DNA of 64,000 bases, taken from the NCBI GenBank assembly GCA_049323455.1, contig JBMONF010000046.1:1-64000 (forward strand). Reading direction: 5' to 3'. This DNA comes from Hypericibacter sp049323455 (GTDB lineage Bacteria > Pseudomonadota > Alphaproteobacteria > Dongiales > Dongiaceae). Positions 27,768 through 35,892 of this stretch are shown here, piece by piece. The notes under the pieces are model-generated. The model saw only the letters and a list, made by a program, of their open reading frames with translations, was not told the DNA's origin and searched no databases. Made by a program: the position numbers and the translations under genes. Position 1 is the stretch's first letter. Every line of letters begins with the position of its first letter.

Positions 27768-28778
27768 ATGACGATATCGCCGACCATTCTCGGTTGCGCC
27801 GGGACGCGGCTGAGCGCCGAGGAGCGCGCATTCTTCACCCGCGCCAATCCGCTCGGGTTCATCCTCTTCGCCCGCAACTGCGAGACGCCGGGCCAGATCC
27901 GGGCGCTGGTGGCGGAACTGCGGAGCGCCGTGGGCCGAGCCGACGCGCCGGTGCTGATCGACCAGGAAGGCGGGCGCGTGGCGCGGCTCAAGCCGCCGCA
28001 ATGGCGGGCGGCGGCGCCGGCCGGGCGCTTCGGCGAGCTGGCAGCGCGCAACCCGCATGCGGCGATCGAGGCGGTGCGGCTCAACAGCTATCTGATCGCG
28101 CGCGAGTTGGCGGCGCTCGGCATCGATGTCGACTGTGCGCCGGTGCTCGACCTGCGCTTTCCGGGCGCACACGAGGTGATCGGCGACCGCGCCTTCGGTG
28201 CCGCACCGCAGGGCGTGGCCGAGCTCGGCCGCGCGGCTTGCGAGGGGTTTCTGGCCGGCGGCGTGTTGCCGGTGATCAAGCATGTGCCTGGCCATGGCCG
28301 CGCCATGGTCGACAGCCATCACGAGCTGCCGATCGTGACCGCTGCGCGCGCCGAGCTGGAAGCGACCGATTTCGAGCCGTTCCGTCTGCTGGCCGACATG
28401 CCCTGGGCCATGACCGCCCATGTGCGCTACACCGCCATCGACCCGAGCCTGCCAGCGACCCTGTCGCCCGTGGTGATCCGCGAGGTGATCCGCGGCCATA
28501 TCGGCTTCGACGGGCTCCTGCTCTGCGACGATCTCTCGATGCGCGCGCTCAAGGGCGATCTGGGGCAGCTCGCCCGTCAGGCGCTGGCCGCCGGCTGCGA
28601 CATCGCGCTCCACTGCAATGGGAACATGAAGGAGATGACGGCGGTCGTCGCGGCGGCCGGCGTCCTGTCGGCCGATGCCGAGCGGCGCTTCCGGCGCGGT
28701 CGAGCTCTGCTGGAGCGTTCCGCCGGCACCGCTATCGCGGCCGACGAGGCGCGGCTCGCCGAGCTGATGCGGGCCTGA
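27768..28778 (+). CDS. nagZ: Beta-N-acetylhexosaminidase
   Basis: GH3 glycosidase of peptidoglycan recycling, removing GlcNAc from anhydro-muropeptides in the cytoplasm. Motifs: NPLGFILFARNCETPGQIRA, LIDQEGGRVARLKPP (~62), IDVDCAPVLDLRF, GDRAFG, the KHVPGHG loop followed by DSHHELP (~168-187) containing the general acid/base histidine, and GLLLCDDLSM (~246) with the nucleophile aspartate. 336 aa is normal. Start at the ATG 27768 (MTISPTILGCAG). Confidence 0.94.
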   Translation: MTISPTILGCAGTRLSAEERAFFTRANPLGFILFARNCETPGQIRALVAELRSAVGRADAPVLIDQEGGRVARLKPPQWRAAAPAGRFGELAARNPHAAIEAVRLNSYLIARELAALGIDVDCAPVLDLRFPGAHEVIGDRAFGAAPQGVAELGRAACEGFLAGGVLPVIKHVPGHGRAMVDSHHELPIVTAARAELEATDFEPFRLLADMPWAMTAHVRYTAIDPSLPATLSPVVIREVIRGHIGFDGLLLCDDLSMRALKGDLGQLARQALAAGCDIALHCNGNMKEMTAVVAAAGVLSADAERRFRRGRALLERSAGTAIAADEARLAELMRA

Positions 28779-28814
28779 GATAAGAATGGCGGCTTCTCCG
28801 ACAGGCTTCATCCG

Positions 28815-29513
28815 ATGAACGGTTTCGATCTTGCCGCGTTGGCTCGCGACATTTCGGTGTGGGCGCTGCCGATGCTGACGGCGATCCCGCTGCACGAGGC
28901 GGCGCATGGCTTCGCGGCGTTGCGCTTCGGCGACGACACCGCCCGCCGCATGGGGCGCATCAGCGCCAATCCGCTGCGTCATGTCGATCCCTTCGGCACG
29001 ATCATCCTGCCCGCCATGCTGCTGCTGCTGTCCGGTGGCCGGATCATGTTCGGCTATGCCAAGCCGGTGCCGGTCAATTTCTCGAAGCTGAAGCCGCCGC
29101 GCCTGGGCATGGTGCTGGTGGCGGCGGCGGGCCCTGCGACCAATCTGCTTCTGGCCTATGTCTCGGCGCTCCTGATGCATGTCGCGCCTTGGCTACCCCA
29201 AGAGGCGGGGCGCTGGGCGGCCGAGACGTTATGGAATTCGATCCTGCTCAACCTGGTGCTCGCGGTCTTCAACATGCTGCCGCTGCCGCCGCTCGATGGT
29301 GGCCGAGTGGCGGTCGGGCTGTTGCCGCGGCCTCTGGGCGTCAGGTACGGCCGAATCGAGCGCTACGGCATGCTGATTCTGCTCGCCGCCCTGTTTCTGC
29401 TGCCGGCGTTGGGGCAGGGCCTGGGGATAAATCTCGATTTGTTTTCCCGGGTGATTTGGCCGCCTGTGCAGTGGCTCGGGAATCTCGTCGTCAACGCGGC
29501 GGGATTGCACTAG
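28815..29513 (+). CDS. Site-2 protease family (M50) intramembrane metalloprotease
   Basis: Compact S2P-like protease with about six hydrophobic segments. Zinc-site motifs: IPLHEAAHGFAALRFGD (HExxH at ~27-31) and NMLPLPPLDGGRVAVG (~153-168, the second motif with its aspartate). YAKPVPVNFSKLKPPRLGM is typical of the Rip/YwhC-like subgroup. 232 aa. Located between nagZ and scpA with short spacing (36 and 10 bp); substrate unknown. Confidence 0.92.
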   Translation: MNGFDLAALARDISVWALPMLTAIPLHEAAHGFAALRFGDDTARRMGRISANPLRHVDPFGTIILPAMLLLLSGGRIMFGYAKPVPVNFSKLKPPRLGMVLVAAAGPATNLLLAYVSALLMHVAPWLPQEAGRWAAETLWNSILLNLVLAVFNMLPLPPLDGGRVAVGLLPRPLGVRYGRIERYGMLILLAALFLLPALGQGLGINLDLFSRVIWPPVQWLGNLVVNAAGLH

Positions 29514-29523
29514 AAGAGCAGTC

Positions 29524-30327
29524 ATGTCCGACCAGCCGTCTTTCGAGGAAGACCGTCCCGCCGCGGGCGGCGAGGCCGAGTTCCGGCTCGATCTGGAAGG
29601 CTATGAGGGCCCCATCGACATGCTGCTGGCGCTGGCGCGCGAGCAGAAGGTGGACCTCAAACGCCTGTCGATTCTGGAGCTGGCCGACCAGTATCTGGCC
29701 TACATCCAGCGCGCGCGCCAGCTCCGCCTGGAGATCGCCGCCGACTATCTGGTGATGGCGGCATGGCTCGCCTATTTGAAATCGCGCCTGCTGCTGCCCG
29801 AGCCGCCGGGCGATGCCGAGCCGTCGGGTGCCGAGATGGCGGCGGCCCTGGCCTTCCAGCTGCAGCGCCTGCAGGCCATGCAGGATGCCGGTCAGAAGCT
29901 CATGGGGCTGGCCCAGCTCGGGCGGGAGTTCTTCGCCCGCGGCGCGCCCGAGCCGATCAGGGTGGTAGAGCGGTCGGTCTACGACACCAAGCTCTACGAT
30001 CTGCTGCGGGCCTATGCCGGACACATCCAGTCGAAGCAGGCGGGGCAGCTCCGCATCCTGCCGACCGATCTCTATTCGATGGACGACGCGCTCAAGCGCT
30101 TCGCGACCATGCTGGGCCGTATGATGCCGGACTGGCAGACCCTGCTCGCTTTCCTGCCCGACGATATCGGCGCTCATACCAGCCCGATCCGCCGCCGCTC
30201 GGCGCTGGCCTCGACCTTCGCGGCCACGCTCGAGCTTTGCCGCTCGGGCCGCGTGGAGCTGCGCCAGGACGGCGCGTTCGGGCCGATCTATCTGCGCGCC
30301 GCCCGCCAACCGAGTGAGACGACATGA
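29524..30327 (+). CDS. scpA: Segregation and condensation protein A
   Basis: Kleisin subunit of the bacterial condensin with SMC and ScpB. Starts MSDQPSFEEDRPAAGGEAEF, then FRLDLEGYEGPIDMLLALAR (family N-terminal motif), DLKRLSILELADQYLAYIQR, LEIAADYLVMAAWLAYLKSR and LLLPEP; C-terminal winged-helix region ends near residue 250 (SALASTFAATLELCRSGRVE). 267 aa. Its stop overlaps the scpB start by 4 bp (ATGA). Confidence 0.95.
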   Translation: MSDQPSFEEDRPAAGGEAEFRLDLEGYEGPIDMLLALAREQKVDLKRLSILELADQYLAYIQRARQLRLEIAADYLVMAAWLAYLKSRLLLPEPPGDAEPSGAEMAAALAFQLQRLQAMQDAGQKLMGLAQLGREFFARGAPEPIRVVERSVYDTKLYDLLRAYAGHIQSKQAGQLRILPTDLYSMDDALKRFATMLGRMMPDWQTLLAFLPDDIGAHTSPIRRRSALASTFAATLELCRSGRVELRQDGAFGPIYLRAARQPSETT

Positions 30328-31145
30328 GCGAAGACCGTTTTCAGCTGATCCGCCTGCTCGAGGCGATGCTCTTTGCCGCGGTCGAGCCGCTGCCGGCGGA
30401 CGCGCTCGCCAAGCGCCTGCCCGAAGGCACCGACGTCGAGGCGCTGTTGCAGGAGTTGCAAGGGCTCTATGCCAACCGCGGCGTGAACCTCGTGCATCAC
30501 GAGGACCGCTGGTGCTTCCGCACGGCGACCGATCTGGCCGAGCGGCTGGCGATCGAGACCACGGTGACGCGCAAGCTGTCGCGGGCGGCCATTGAGACGC
30601 TCGCCATCGTCGCCTATCACCAACCGGTGACGCGGGCCGAGATCGAGGAGATCCGCGGCGTGGCGCTGTCGCAAGGCACGCTCGACAAGCTGCTCGAGGT
30701 GGGTTGGATCAAGCCCAAGGGACGGCGCCAGACGCCGGGCCGCCCCGTCACCTGGGTCACGACCGAGGCCTTTCTCGAGCATTTCGGGCTGGAGAGCCTG
30801 GAGGCGCTTCCGGGCGTCGAGGAGCTGAAGGCGGCCGGTCTGCTCGACGCGCGGCCCGCCATCTCGACCCTGGGCGCCCAGGTGATGGCGGCGATGCAGG
30901 GCGGGGCTGCGGCCGAAGACGATGAGGGCGACGAGGACGGATCCGAGGATGATGACGCGGCCGGTGCACCCGGCAACGGCAGTGACCCGTTCGAGGCAGC
31001 CGCCGGCGAGGAGGCCGAGCCGCCGGCCGGCGCTCCGGCAGTCGAGGGCGACGACGGGTTTGGGAACGAGGATGCGGCGGGTGACGAGGATTCCGATGAG
31101 CGGGGCGAAAGCGCGCTCGAGGAGCGCGCCCGGCCGGATGCTTGA
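30324..31145 (+). CDS. scpB: Segregation and condensation protein B
   Basis: Condensin accessory subunit with tandem winged helices. Seen: FQLIRLLEAMLFAAVEPLPA, RWCFRTATDLAERL, KLSRAAIETLAIVAYHQPVT, RAEIEEIRGVALSQGTLDKL, LLEVGWIKPKGRRQTPGRPV, TTEAFLEHFGLESLEALPGV. Beyond ~190 it carries an acidic low-complexity tail of ~80 residues (runs of D, E, G, A) common to alphaproteobacterial ScpB. 273 aa, ATGA overlap with scpA. Confidence 0.95.
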   Translation: MSEDRFQLIRLLEAMLFAAVEPLPADALAKRLPEGTDVEALLQELQGLYANRGVNLVHHEDRWCFRTATDLAERLAIETTVTRKLSRAAIETLAIVAYHQPVTRAEIEEIRGVALSQGTLDKLLEVGWIKPKGRRQTPGRPVTWVTTEAFLEHFGLESLEALPGVEELKAAGLLDARPAISTLGAQVMAAMQGGAAAEDDEGDEDGSEDDDAAGAPGNGSDPFEAAAGEEAEPPAGAPAVEGDDGFGNEDAAGDEDSDERGESALEERARPDA

Positions 31146-31685
31146 TATGGAACTGGAGGATCGACCCTCAAGCCGGCGCCTGACAGCGCAAGCCCCTCGT
31201 TAGGCTGGCTTCCGAAAAACGTCAGCATCGTCTCTTAACAGACTGATCAGGTTGCGATTTCTACAACCGATCGAGTGACGGTTGAGCGGGCCCGATTGCG
31301 CCTGCGAGGGTTCCTAACCCACAGGACCTCCCCGGCTGGCAAGACCGTCTTGGCTCCGTGGACGTCGAAAGGTTCGGTTTAGGGGCATCGACGCGGGTCA
31401 GCTGGCGTCTCCTCCTCGGCCCCCGGACCCAAGCCGTACCGGGCCGCGGTTTGAAGGCCCTCGAGGAGCCAATCTCTCCGGCTCGCCGGGGCTTTCCAAG
31501 CCCGCCTTCCGGGGTGCCTGGGGGGACGATCTTCGGGCGAAAAAGCGAAGGGCAAGCCTTTGTCCCCGCATCCGAAACCCCCACATGAACGGTACAGGTA
31601 CGGCTGCGTTGCGGCGGGGGTGGCTTTCTGCGATAGTCCGCCCCTTGGACGCGGGACATACGACGTCAAAGGAGTTCTGAGAGAT
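31146..31685. other. 540-bp gene-free, highly structured region before tatA
   Basis: No plausible gene on either strand. Several dyads are visible: CGTCGA/TCGACG (~31354-31396), CTCCTCG/CGAGGAG (~31409-31465), CTCCGG-type stems near 31475 and a GGGCTTTCCAAGCCC hairpin (~31490). The last ~80 bp contain the probable tatA promoter and leader. The region could be an unrecognised structured RNA or a decayed repeat; it does not match tmRNA, RNase P or SRP RNA signatures I know. Confidence 0.45.
31609..31637 (+). promoter_or_regulatory. Probable promoter of tatABC
   Basis: TTGCGG (31609-31614), 17 bp, GATAGT (31632-31637), 49 bp before the tatA ATG, with AAAGGAG as ribosome-binding site near 31669. 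Motif match only. Confidence 0.45.
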
Positions 31686-31907
31686 ATGGGTAGTTTGAGC
31701 ATCTGGCATTGGCTGATCGTTCTGGCGGTCGTCCTCGTCCTGTTCGGGGGCGGCGGCAAGATCCCGAAGCTGATGCGCGACATGGGTCAGGGCATCACGG
31801 CCTTCAAGCGTGGCCTCAAGGAAGAGAACAAGGGCGGCGAATCCGGTCAGAACGCCGCGATCGAGAGCGGTGACGCCTCGGCGCCGAAGGACAAGGCCGC
31901 AAGCTGA
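31686..31907 (+). CDS. tatA: Sec-independent protein translocase TatA
   Basis: Pore-forming subunit of the twin-arginine translocase. From the ATG at 31686: MGSLSIWHWLIVLAVVLVLF, then GGGGKIPKLMRDMGQGITAF, the typical TM helix, hinge and amphipathic helix (in place of the common FG hinge an FGGGGKIP turn is seen, as in alphaproteobacterial TatA), then a short polar tail. 73 aa. AAAGGAG precedes the start. First gene of tatA-tatB-tatC. Confidence 0.95.
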   Translation: MGSLSIWHWLIVLAVVLVLFGGGGKIPKLMRDMGQGITAFKRGLKEENKGGESGQNAAIESGDASAPKDKAAS

Positions 31908-31949
31908 TCCCACCGGCCTCGCGCACGCCGAGGCCGGGGAGGCATCGTC

Positions 31950-32495
31950 ATGTTCGACATAGGTTGGTCGGAGATGGCGATCATCGCCTTTGTGGCGCTG
32001 ATCGTCTTCGGCCCCAAGGAACTTCCGAACGCACTTCGCACGGGCGCCCGCTGGCTCAAGTCGGCGCGCAAGATGGCGCGCGAATTTCAGAACAGCGTCG
32101 ATCAGTTGGTGCGCGAGGCCGAGCTGGAGGAGGCCAAAAAGCTCGTCGTCGAGGCGCAGCGCGGTGGCGTCGATCGTGCGATCGAGAAGACGATCGATCC
32201 GACCGGCGAAGTGAAGGAAGCGCTCGATCCCAAAGCCCTGGAGCGCGAGGCGAATGCCGGCGGCGAGGTGAAGCCGCAGCAGCCCCCGGTTGCCGCCGAG
32301 CCGGTTCCCATGGTGAACGAACCGGTGCCGATGCCGGCAATCGAGCAGCGGGAACCCGAGAGCCTCGCCGCGCCGAGCGCGGCACCCCTCCCGACGCCTG
32401 CCTCCGAACCCGCCCAGCCTAGGCCCGCGCCCGCGGGTGACGCCGCGGTGGCCGCATCGACATCCTCGACCGACGGCCTGCAAAAGACGGCCTGA
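31950..32495 (+). CDS. tatB: Sec-independent protein translocase TatB
   Basis: MFDIGWSEMAIIAFVALIVF-GPKELPNALRTG is a textbook TatB N-terminus: short TM helix with E8, GPKELP hinge, then an amphipathic helix (ARKMAREFQNSVDQLVREAE). After ~100 a Pro/Ala/Glu-rich tail. It receives Tat precursors together with TatC. 181 aa; 42 bp after tatA, 3 bp before tatC. Confidence 0.95.
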   Translation: MFDIGWSEMAIIAFVALIVFGPKELPNALRTGARWLKSARKMAREFQNSVDQLVREAELEEAKKLVVEAQRGGVDRAIEKTIDPTGEVKEALDPKALEREANAGGEVKPQQPPVAAEPVPMVNEPVPMPAIEQREPESLAAPSAAPLPTPASEPAQPRPAPAGDAAVAASTSSTDGLQKTA

Positions 32496-32498
32496 CCG

Positions 32499-33341
32499 AT
32501 GGCAGACAAGCCCGACGACGCGTCCGAGGCGAAGACGATGCCGCTGCTCGAGCATCTGCTCGAGTTGCGCACGCGCCTGCTGTGGTCCGTCGCCGCGCTG
32601 TTCGTCGCCTTCATCGGCTGCTGGTTCATCGCGAAGGACATTTTCGATTTCCTGGCCCAACCCCTGGCCGACATCCTGCTCAAGGAAACGGGCCGGCGTT
32701 TCATCTACACGAACCTGACCGAGGCCTTCTTCACCCAGGTCAAGGTCGCGTTCTTCGGCGCCGCCGTCATCTCCTTCCCGGTGTTCGCGACGCAGATCTG
32801 GAAGTTCGTGGCGCCCGGCCTCTACAAGAACGAGAAAGCCGCGTTCCTGCCCTTCCTGATCGCCACGCCGGTGCTGTTCCTCACGGGCGCTGCGGTCCTC
32901 TACTACGTCATGCTGCCGATGGCGTGGCGGTTCTTCCTGGGCTTCCAGTCGGCGGGCGGCCCTCATTCGCTGCCGGTCGAGCTCGAGGCGCGGGTGGGCG
33001 ATTACATCTCGCTGGTGATGAAGCTGATCTTCGCTTTCGGCCTCTGTTTCCAGCTTCCGGTGGTCCTCACGCTCCTGGTCCGTGCCGGCCTGGCCACCGC
33101 CAAAGGGCTTGCCTCGAAACGCAAATACGCGATCGTCGGCACCTTCATCGTGGCGGCGATCATCACGCCGCCCGATCCGGTCAGCCAGATCAGCCTCGCT
33201 ATTCCGCTTCTGGCGCTCTACGAGGTCTCGATCCTCGCCGCCAAGCTGGTCGAGAAGAGGAAGCTCGCGCGCGAAGCCGCGCTCGAGGCCGAGCTGGCCG
33301 GCGACGCCGGCACCGGCACCGACGTCACCACGACGAGTTGA
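32499..33341 (+). CDS. tatC: Sec-independent protein translocase TatC
   Basis: Polytopic receptor for twin-arginine signals. Motifs: MPLLEHLLELRTRLLWSVAA (conserved N-terminal cytoplasmic region and TM1), FIYTNLTEAFFTQVKVAFFG, FPVFATQIWKFVAPGLYKNE, FGLCFQLPVVLTLLVRAGLA, and FIVAAIITPPDPVSQISLAI. Six TM segments are readable. 280 aa with a polar C-terminal tail. Tat substrates in this window may include the binding protein at 61548 (SRRELHAG motif). Confidence 0.96.
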   Translation: MADKPDDASEAKTMPLLEHLLELRTRLLWSVAALFVAFIGCWFIAKDIFDFLAQPLADILLKETGRRFIYTNLTEAFFTQVKVAFFGAAVISFPVFATQIWKFVAPGLYKNEKAAFLPFLIATPVLFLTGAAVLYYVMLPMAWRFFLGFQSAGGPHSLPVELEARVGDYISLVMKLIFAFGLCFQLPVVLTLLVRAGLATAKGLASKRKYAIVGTFIVAAIITPPDPVSQISLAIPLLALYEVSILAAKLVEKRKLAREAALEAELAGDAGTGTDVTTTS

Positions 33342-33398
33342 TCCCCGACGTCGGGCGGCGCTTGCCCCTGGGCGCCGTCCGTTCGCCGCTGGCCCCCG

Positions 33399-33427
33399 TT
33401 GTGGCCGGCCGCGCGAGGGCTTATACA
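33399..33427 (+). promoter_or_regulatory. Possible promoter of serS
   Basis: TTGTGG (33399-33404), 17 bp, TATACA (33422-33427), 58 bp before the serS ATG at 33486. The -10 hexamer is a good match in GC-rich surroundings. It would start the serS-surE transcript inside the tatC-serS gap. Confidence 0.45.
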
Positions 33428-33485
33428 GGCGCCTGCCGCTTCGCTGCGCGCAGACGACCCGATTCGACCTCGAGCCCGGAACCCC

Positions 33486-34766
33486 ATGCACGACATCCGA
33501 GCGATCCGCGACGATCCGGCGGCCTTCGACCTGGCGCTCGCCCGTCGCGGCCTGCCGGTCCGTTCGCCGGAGATCCTGGCGCTCGACGCCGCGCGCCGAA
33601 CGGCGCAGACGCGCCTGCAGGAGCTGCAGCAGAAGCGCAACGAGCTGTCGGCCGCGGTCGGCCGCGCCAAGTCGAAGGGCGAGGATGCGACCAATCTGAT
33701 GGCCCAAGTGCAGCTCCTCAAGGACGAGATGGCCGCCGCCGAGGCGGCCGCCGCGGAGGCCGACGCCGCGCTCGATCGGCTGCTGGCCACCATCCCGAAC
33801 CTGCCGGCGGCCGATGTGCCCGACGGCGCCGACGAGACCGCGAACAGGGAGATCCGGCGCTGGGGCAACCCGCGCAGTTTCGATTTTCCGATCAAGCAGC
33901 ATTTCGAGATCGGCGAGGCGCTGGGGCTGATGGATTTCGAGACGGCGGCCAAGCTTGCCGGCGCCCGCTTCGTGCTGCTGAAGGGCCCGCTCGCGCGCCT
34001 GGAGCGCGCGCTGGCGGCCTTCATGCTCGATCTCCATACGCGCGAGTTCGGCTATACCGAGATCGTGCCGCCTTACCTCGTCCGCGACGAGACGGCGTAC
34101 GGCACGGGGCAGCTCCCGAAGTTCGCCGAAGACCTGTTCCGCACCACGGACGGGCGCTGGCTGATCCCGACCGCCGAGGTGCCGCTCACCAACATCGTGG
34201 CCGATGCGATCCTGGAGGAGGCGGCGCTGCCGCTGCGCTTCACGGCCTATACGCCCTGCTTCCGCTCCGAGGCGGGTGCCGCCGGCAAGGACACGCGCGG
34301 GATGATCCGCCAGCATCAATTCTCCAAGGTGGAGCTGGTCTCGATCGCGCATCCCGAGCGCTCTGGGGCCGAGCACGAGCGCATGACCTCTTGTGCCGAA
34401 GAGGTGCTGAAGCGGCTGGGTCTGCCCTATCGCGTGATCGTGCTCTGCACCGGCGACATGGGCTTTGCGTCGCGCAAGACCTACGACATCGAGGTGTGGC
34501 TGCCGGGGCAGGACACCTATCGCGAGATCTCGAGCTGCTCGAACTGCGGCGATTTCCAGGCGCGACGCATGAAGGCCCGCTTCCGCCCGGCGGGGGAGAA
34601 GAAGGGCACGCGCTTCCTGCACACGCTCAACGGCTCGGGCCTCGCCGTCGGCCGCACGCTGGTGGCGATCCTCGAGAACTATCAGGAAGCGGACGGCTCG
34701 GTGCGGATTCCCGAGGCGCTCAGGCCCTACATGAACGGCGCGGAGACCATCACCCGCCATGTTTAA
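33486..34766 (+). CDS. serS: Seryl-tRNA synthetase
   Basis: Class II synthetase for tRNA-Ser. From ATG 33486: MHDIRAIRDDPAAFDLALAR, a long antiparallel coiled-coil arm (~30-105: RRTAQTRLQELQQKRNELSA), then the catalytic core with TAEVPLTNIV, FRSEAGAAGKDTRGMIRQHQ (motif 2), EISSCSNCGDFQARRMKARF and NGSGLAVGRTLVAILENYQE (motif 3). 426 aa. surE begins inside its last codons (8-bp overlap). Confidence 0.97.
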   Translation: MHDIRAIRDDPAAFDLALARRGLPVRSPEILALDAARRTAQTRLQELQQKRNELSAAVGRAKSKGEDATNLMAQVQLLKDEMAAAEAAAAEADAALDRLLATIPNLPAADVPDGADETANREIRRWGNPRSFDFPIKQHFEIGEALGLMDFETAAKLAGARFVLLKGPLARLERALAAFMLDLHTREFGYTEIVPPYLVRDETAYGTGQLPKFAEDLFRTTDGRWLIPTAEVPLTNIVADAILEEAALPLRFTAYTPCFRSEAGAAGKDTRGMIRQHQFSKVELVSIAHPERSGAEHERMTSCAEEVLKRLGLPYRVIVLCTGDMGFASRKTYDIEVWLPGQDTYREISSCSNCGDFQARRMKARFRPAGEKKGTRFLHTLNGSGLAVGRTLVAILENYQEADGSVRIPEALRPYMNGAETITRHV

Positions 34767-35538
34767 GGCGCCGCTCGACCTCGCCAAGGCGCGCATCCTT
34801 GTCACCAACGACGACGGCATCAACGCTCCCGGGCTCAAGATCCTGGAGAAGGTGGCGCGCTCGCTTTCGAGCGACGTCTGGGTCGTGGCGCCCGAGCTGG
34901 AGCAGAGCGGCGCCGGCCATTCGCTGACGCTGCGCCGGCCGATCCAGGTGCGGCAGATCGCGGCGCGCCGTTTCGCGGTGGAAGGCACGCCGACCGACGG
35001 CGTGCTGCTGGCGGTCAACCGGCTGATCCCCGGGCGCCGGCCGGACATCGTGCTCTCCGGCATCAACCGCGGCGCCAACCTGGGCGAAGACGTGACCTAT
35101 TCCGGCACCATCGCGGCGGCGATGGAGGCGACGCTGTTGGAGATTCCCGCGATCGCGCTTAGCCAGCTGCGCTCGGGCCAGATCGTGCACTGGCACACCG
35201 CCGAGGCCTATGCGGCGGACGTCATCAAGCGGCTCGTCAAGGTCGACTGGCCCAGGGGCGTGCTGATGAACGTCAATTTCCCCGCGGTCACGGCCCATCA
35301 GGTGGCCGGTCTGCGCGCCGTGCGCCAGGGCCGGCGCATTTCCAGCATCGAAGTGGTTCCGGCCACCGACCCGAGCGGGCGGCCCTATCTGTGGATCGGC
35401 GATTTCACGAACGACGAATCCGCAGACAAGGACACCGACCTCGAGGCGACACGGCACGGCGCCATCGCGGTCACGCCGCTGCACCTCGATCTCACGCACG
35501 GCATGGCGCTCAAGCGCCTCAAAGAGGCATTCGGCTGA
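34759..35538 (+). CDS. surE: 5'/3'-nucleotidase SurE
   Basis: Metal-dependent nucleoside monophosphatase. ARILVTNDDGINAPGLKILE carries the metal-binding NDD (~17-19); EQSGAGHSLTLRRPI, GTPTDGVLLAVNRL and LSGINRGANLGEDVTYSGTI, followed by AAAMEATLL, are further SurE signatures. 259 aa. Overlaps serS by 8 bp; the order serS-surE-pcm-nlpD is widely conserved and linked to stationary-phase survival. Confidence 0.96.
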   Translation: MFKAPLDLAKARILVTNDDGINAPGLKILEKVARSLSSDVWVVAPELEQSGAGHSLTLRRPIQVRQIAARRFAVEGTPTDGVLLAVNRLIPGRRPDIVLSGINRGANLGEDVTYSGTIAAAMEATLLEIPAIALSQLRSGQIVHWHTAEAYAADVIKRLVKVDWPRGVLMNVNFPAVTAHQVAGLRAVRQGRRISSIEVVPATDPSGRPYLWIGDFTNDESADKDTDLEATRHGAIAVTPLHLDLTHGMALKRLKEAFG

Positions 35539-35590
35539 GGACGGCACGAAAGGACGCGGCGCAGGGGAAGACACCGCGAGAAGGCGACTA

Positions 35591-35866
35591 GTGTGGCGAA
35601 TCCGGAATTCGCTTCATCTCGGGGCAAGGCCGTGAGCGAATTTCGGATTCATAGCCACACGAGCAATTTATTGAATCGAGTGTGGTGTCCGGATTTGAAG
35701 TTCCTAAACGGGGATGCCATCGAAAGCTTAGGAACTTCGAATCCACCGCACTAGAGTCCGATCGCCTCAAGCCGGATCGGCTTGAGGCGTGAATCGGCCT
35801 CTAGTTTATTGAAGTAGAGCAAGATTCACGGGCCAGCTTGATTCAACCTGGTCCGATCTTGCTCTA
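35591..35866. repeat. Array of four consecutive hairpin repeat modules
   Basis: The 354-bp surE-pcm gap is packed with dyads. Module 1 (35591-35660): GTGTGGCGAATCCGGAATTC pairs with the far side ending GGATTCATAGCCACAC. Module 2 (35679-35752): AGTGTGG ... TTGAAGTTCCTA with TAGGAACTTCGAATCC ... GCACT. Module 3 (35751-35804): CTAGAG flank and a perfect 12-bp stem CGCCTCAAGCCG/CGGCTTGAGGCG (3-nt loop). Module 4 (35815-35866): TAGAGCAAGAT/ATCTTGCTCTA. They resemble intergenic repeats of alphaproteobacteria; no gene is present. Confidence 0.8.
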
Positions 35867-35892
35867 GGGGGAAGCGTCATGCGAGGCGTCGA

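Noticed and set aside
31250..31470. 6S RNA, tmRNA, RNase P RNA or SRP RNA gene
   Set aside because: Dyads are present, but none of the conserved blocks of these RNAs could be recognised on either strand.
31398..35078. 1226-codon minus-strand open frame across tatABC and serS
   Set aside because: It runs antisense to four clear genes and has low-complexity R/G/A/D-rich sequence without motifs; absence of stops follows from high GC.
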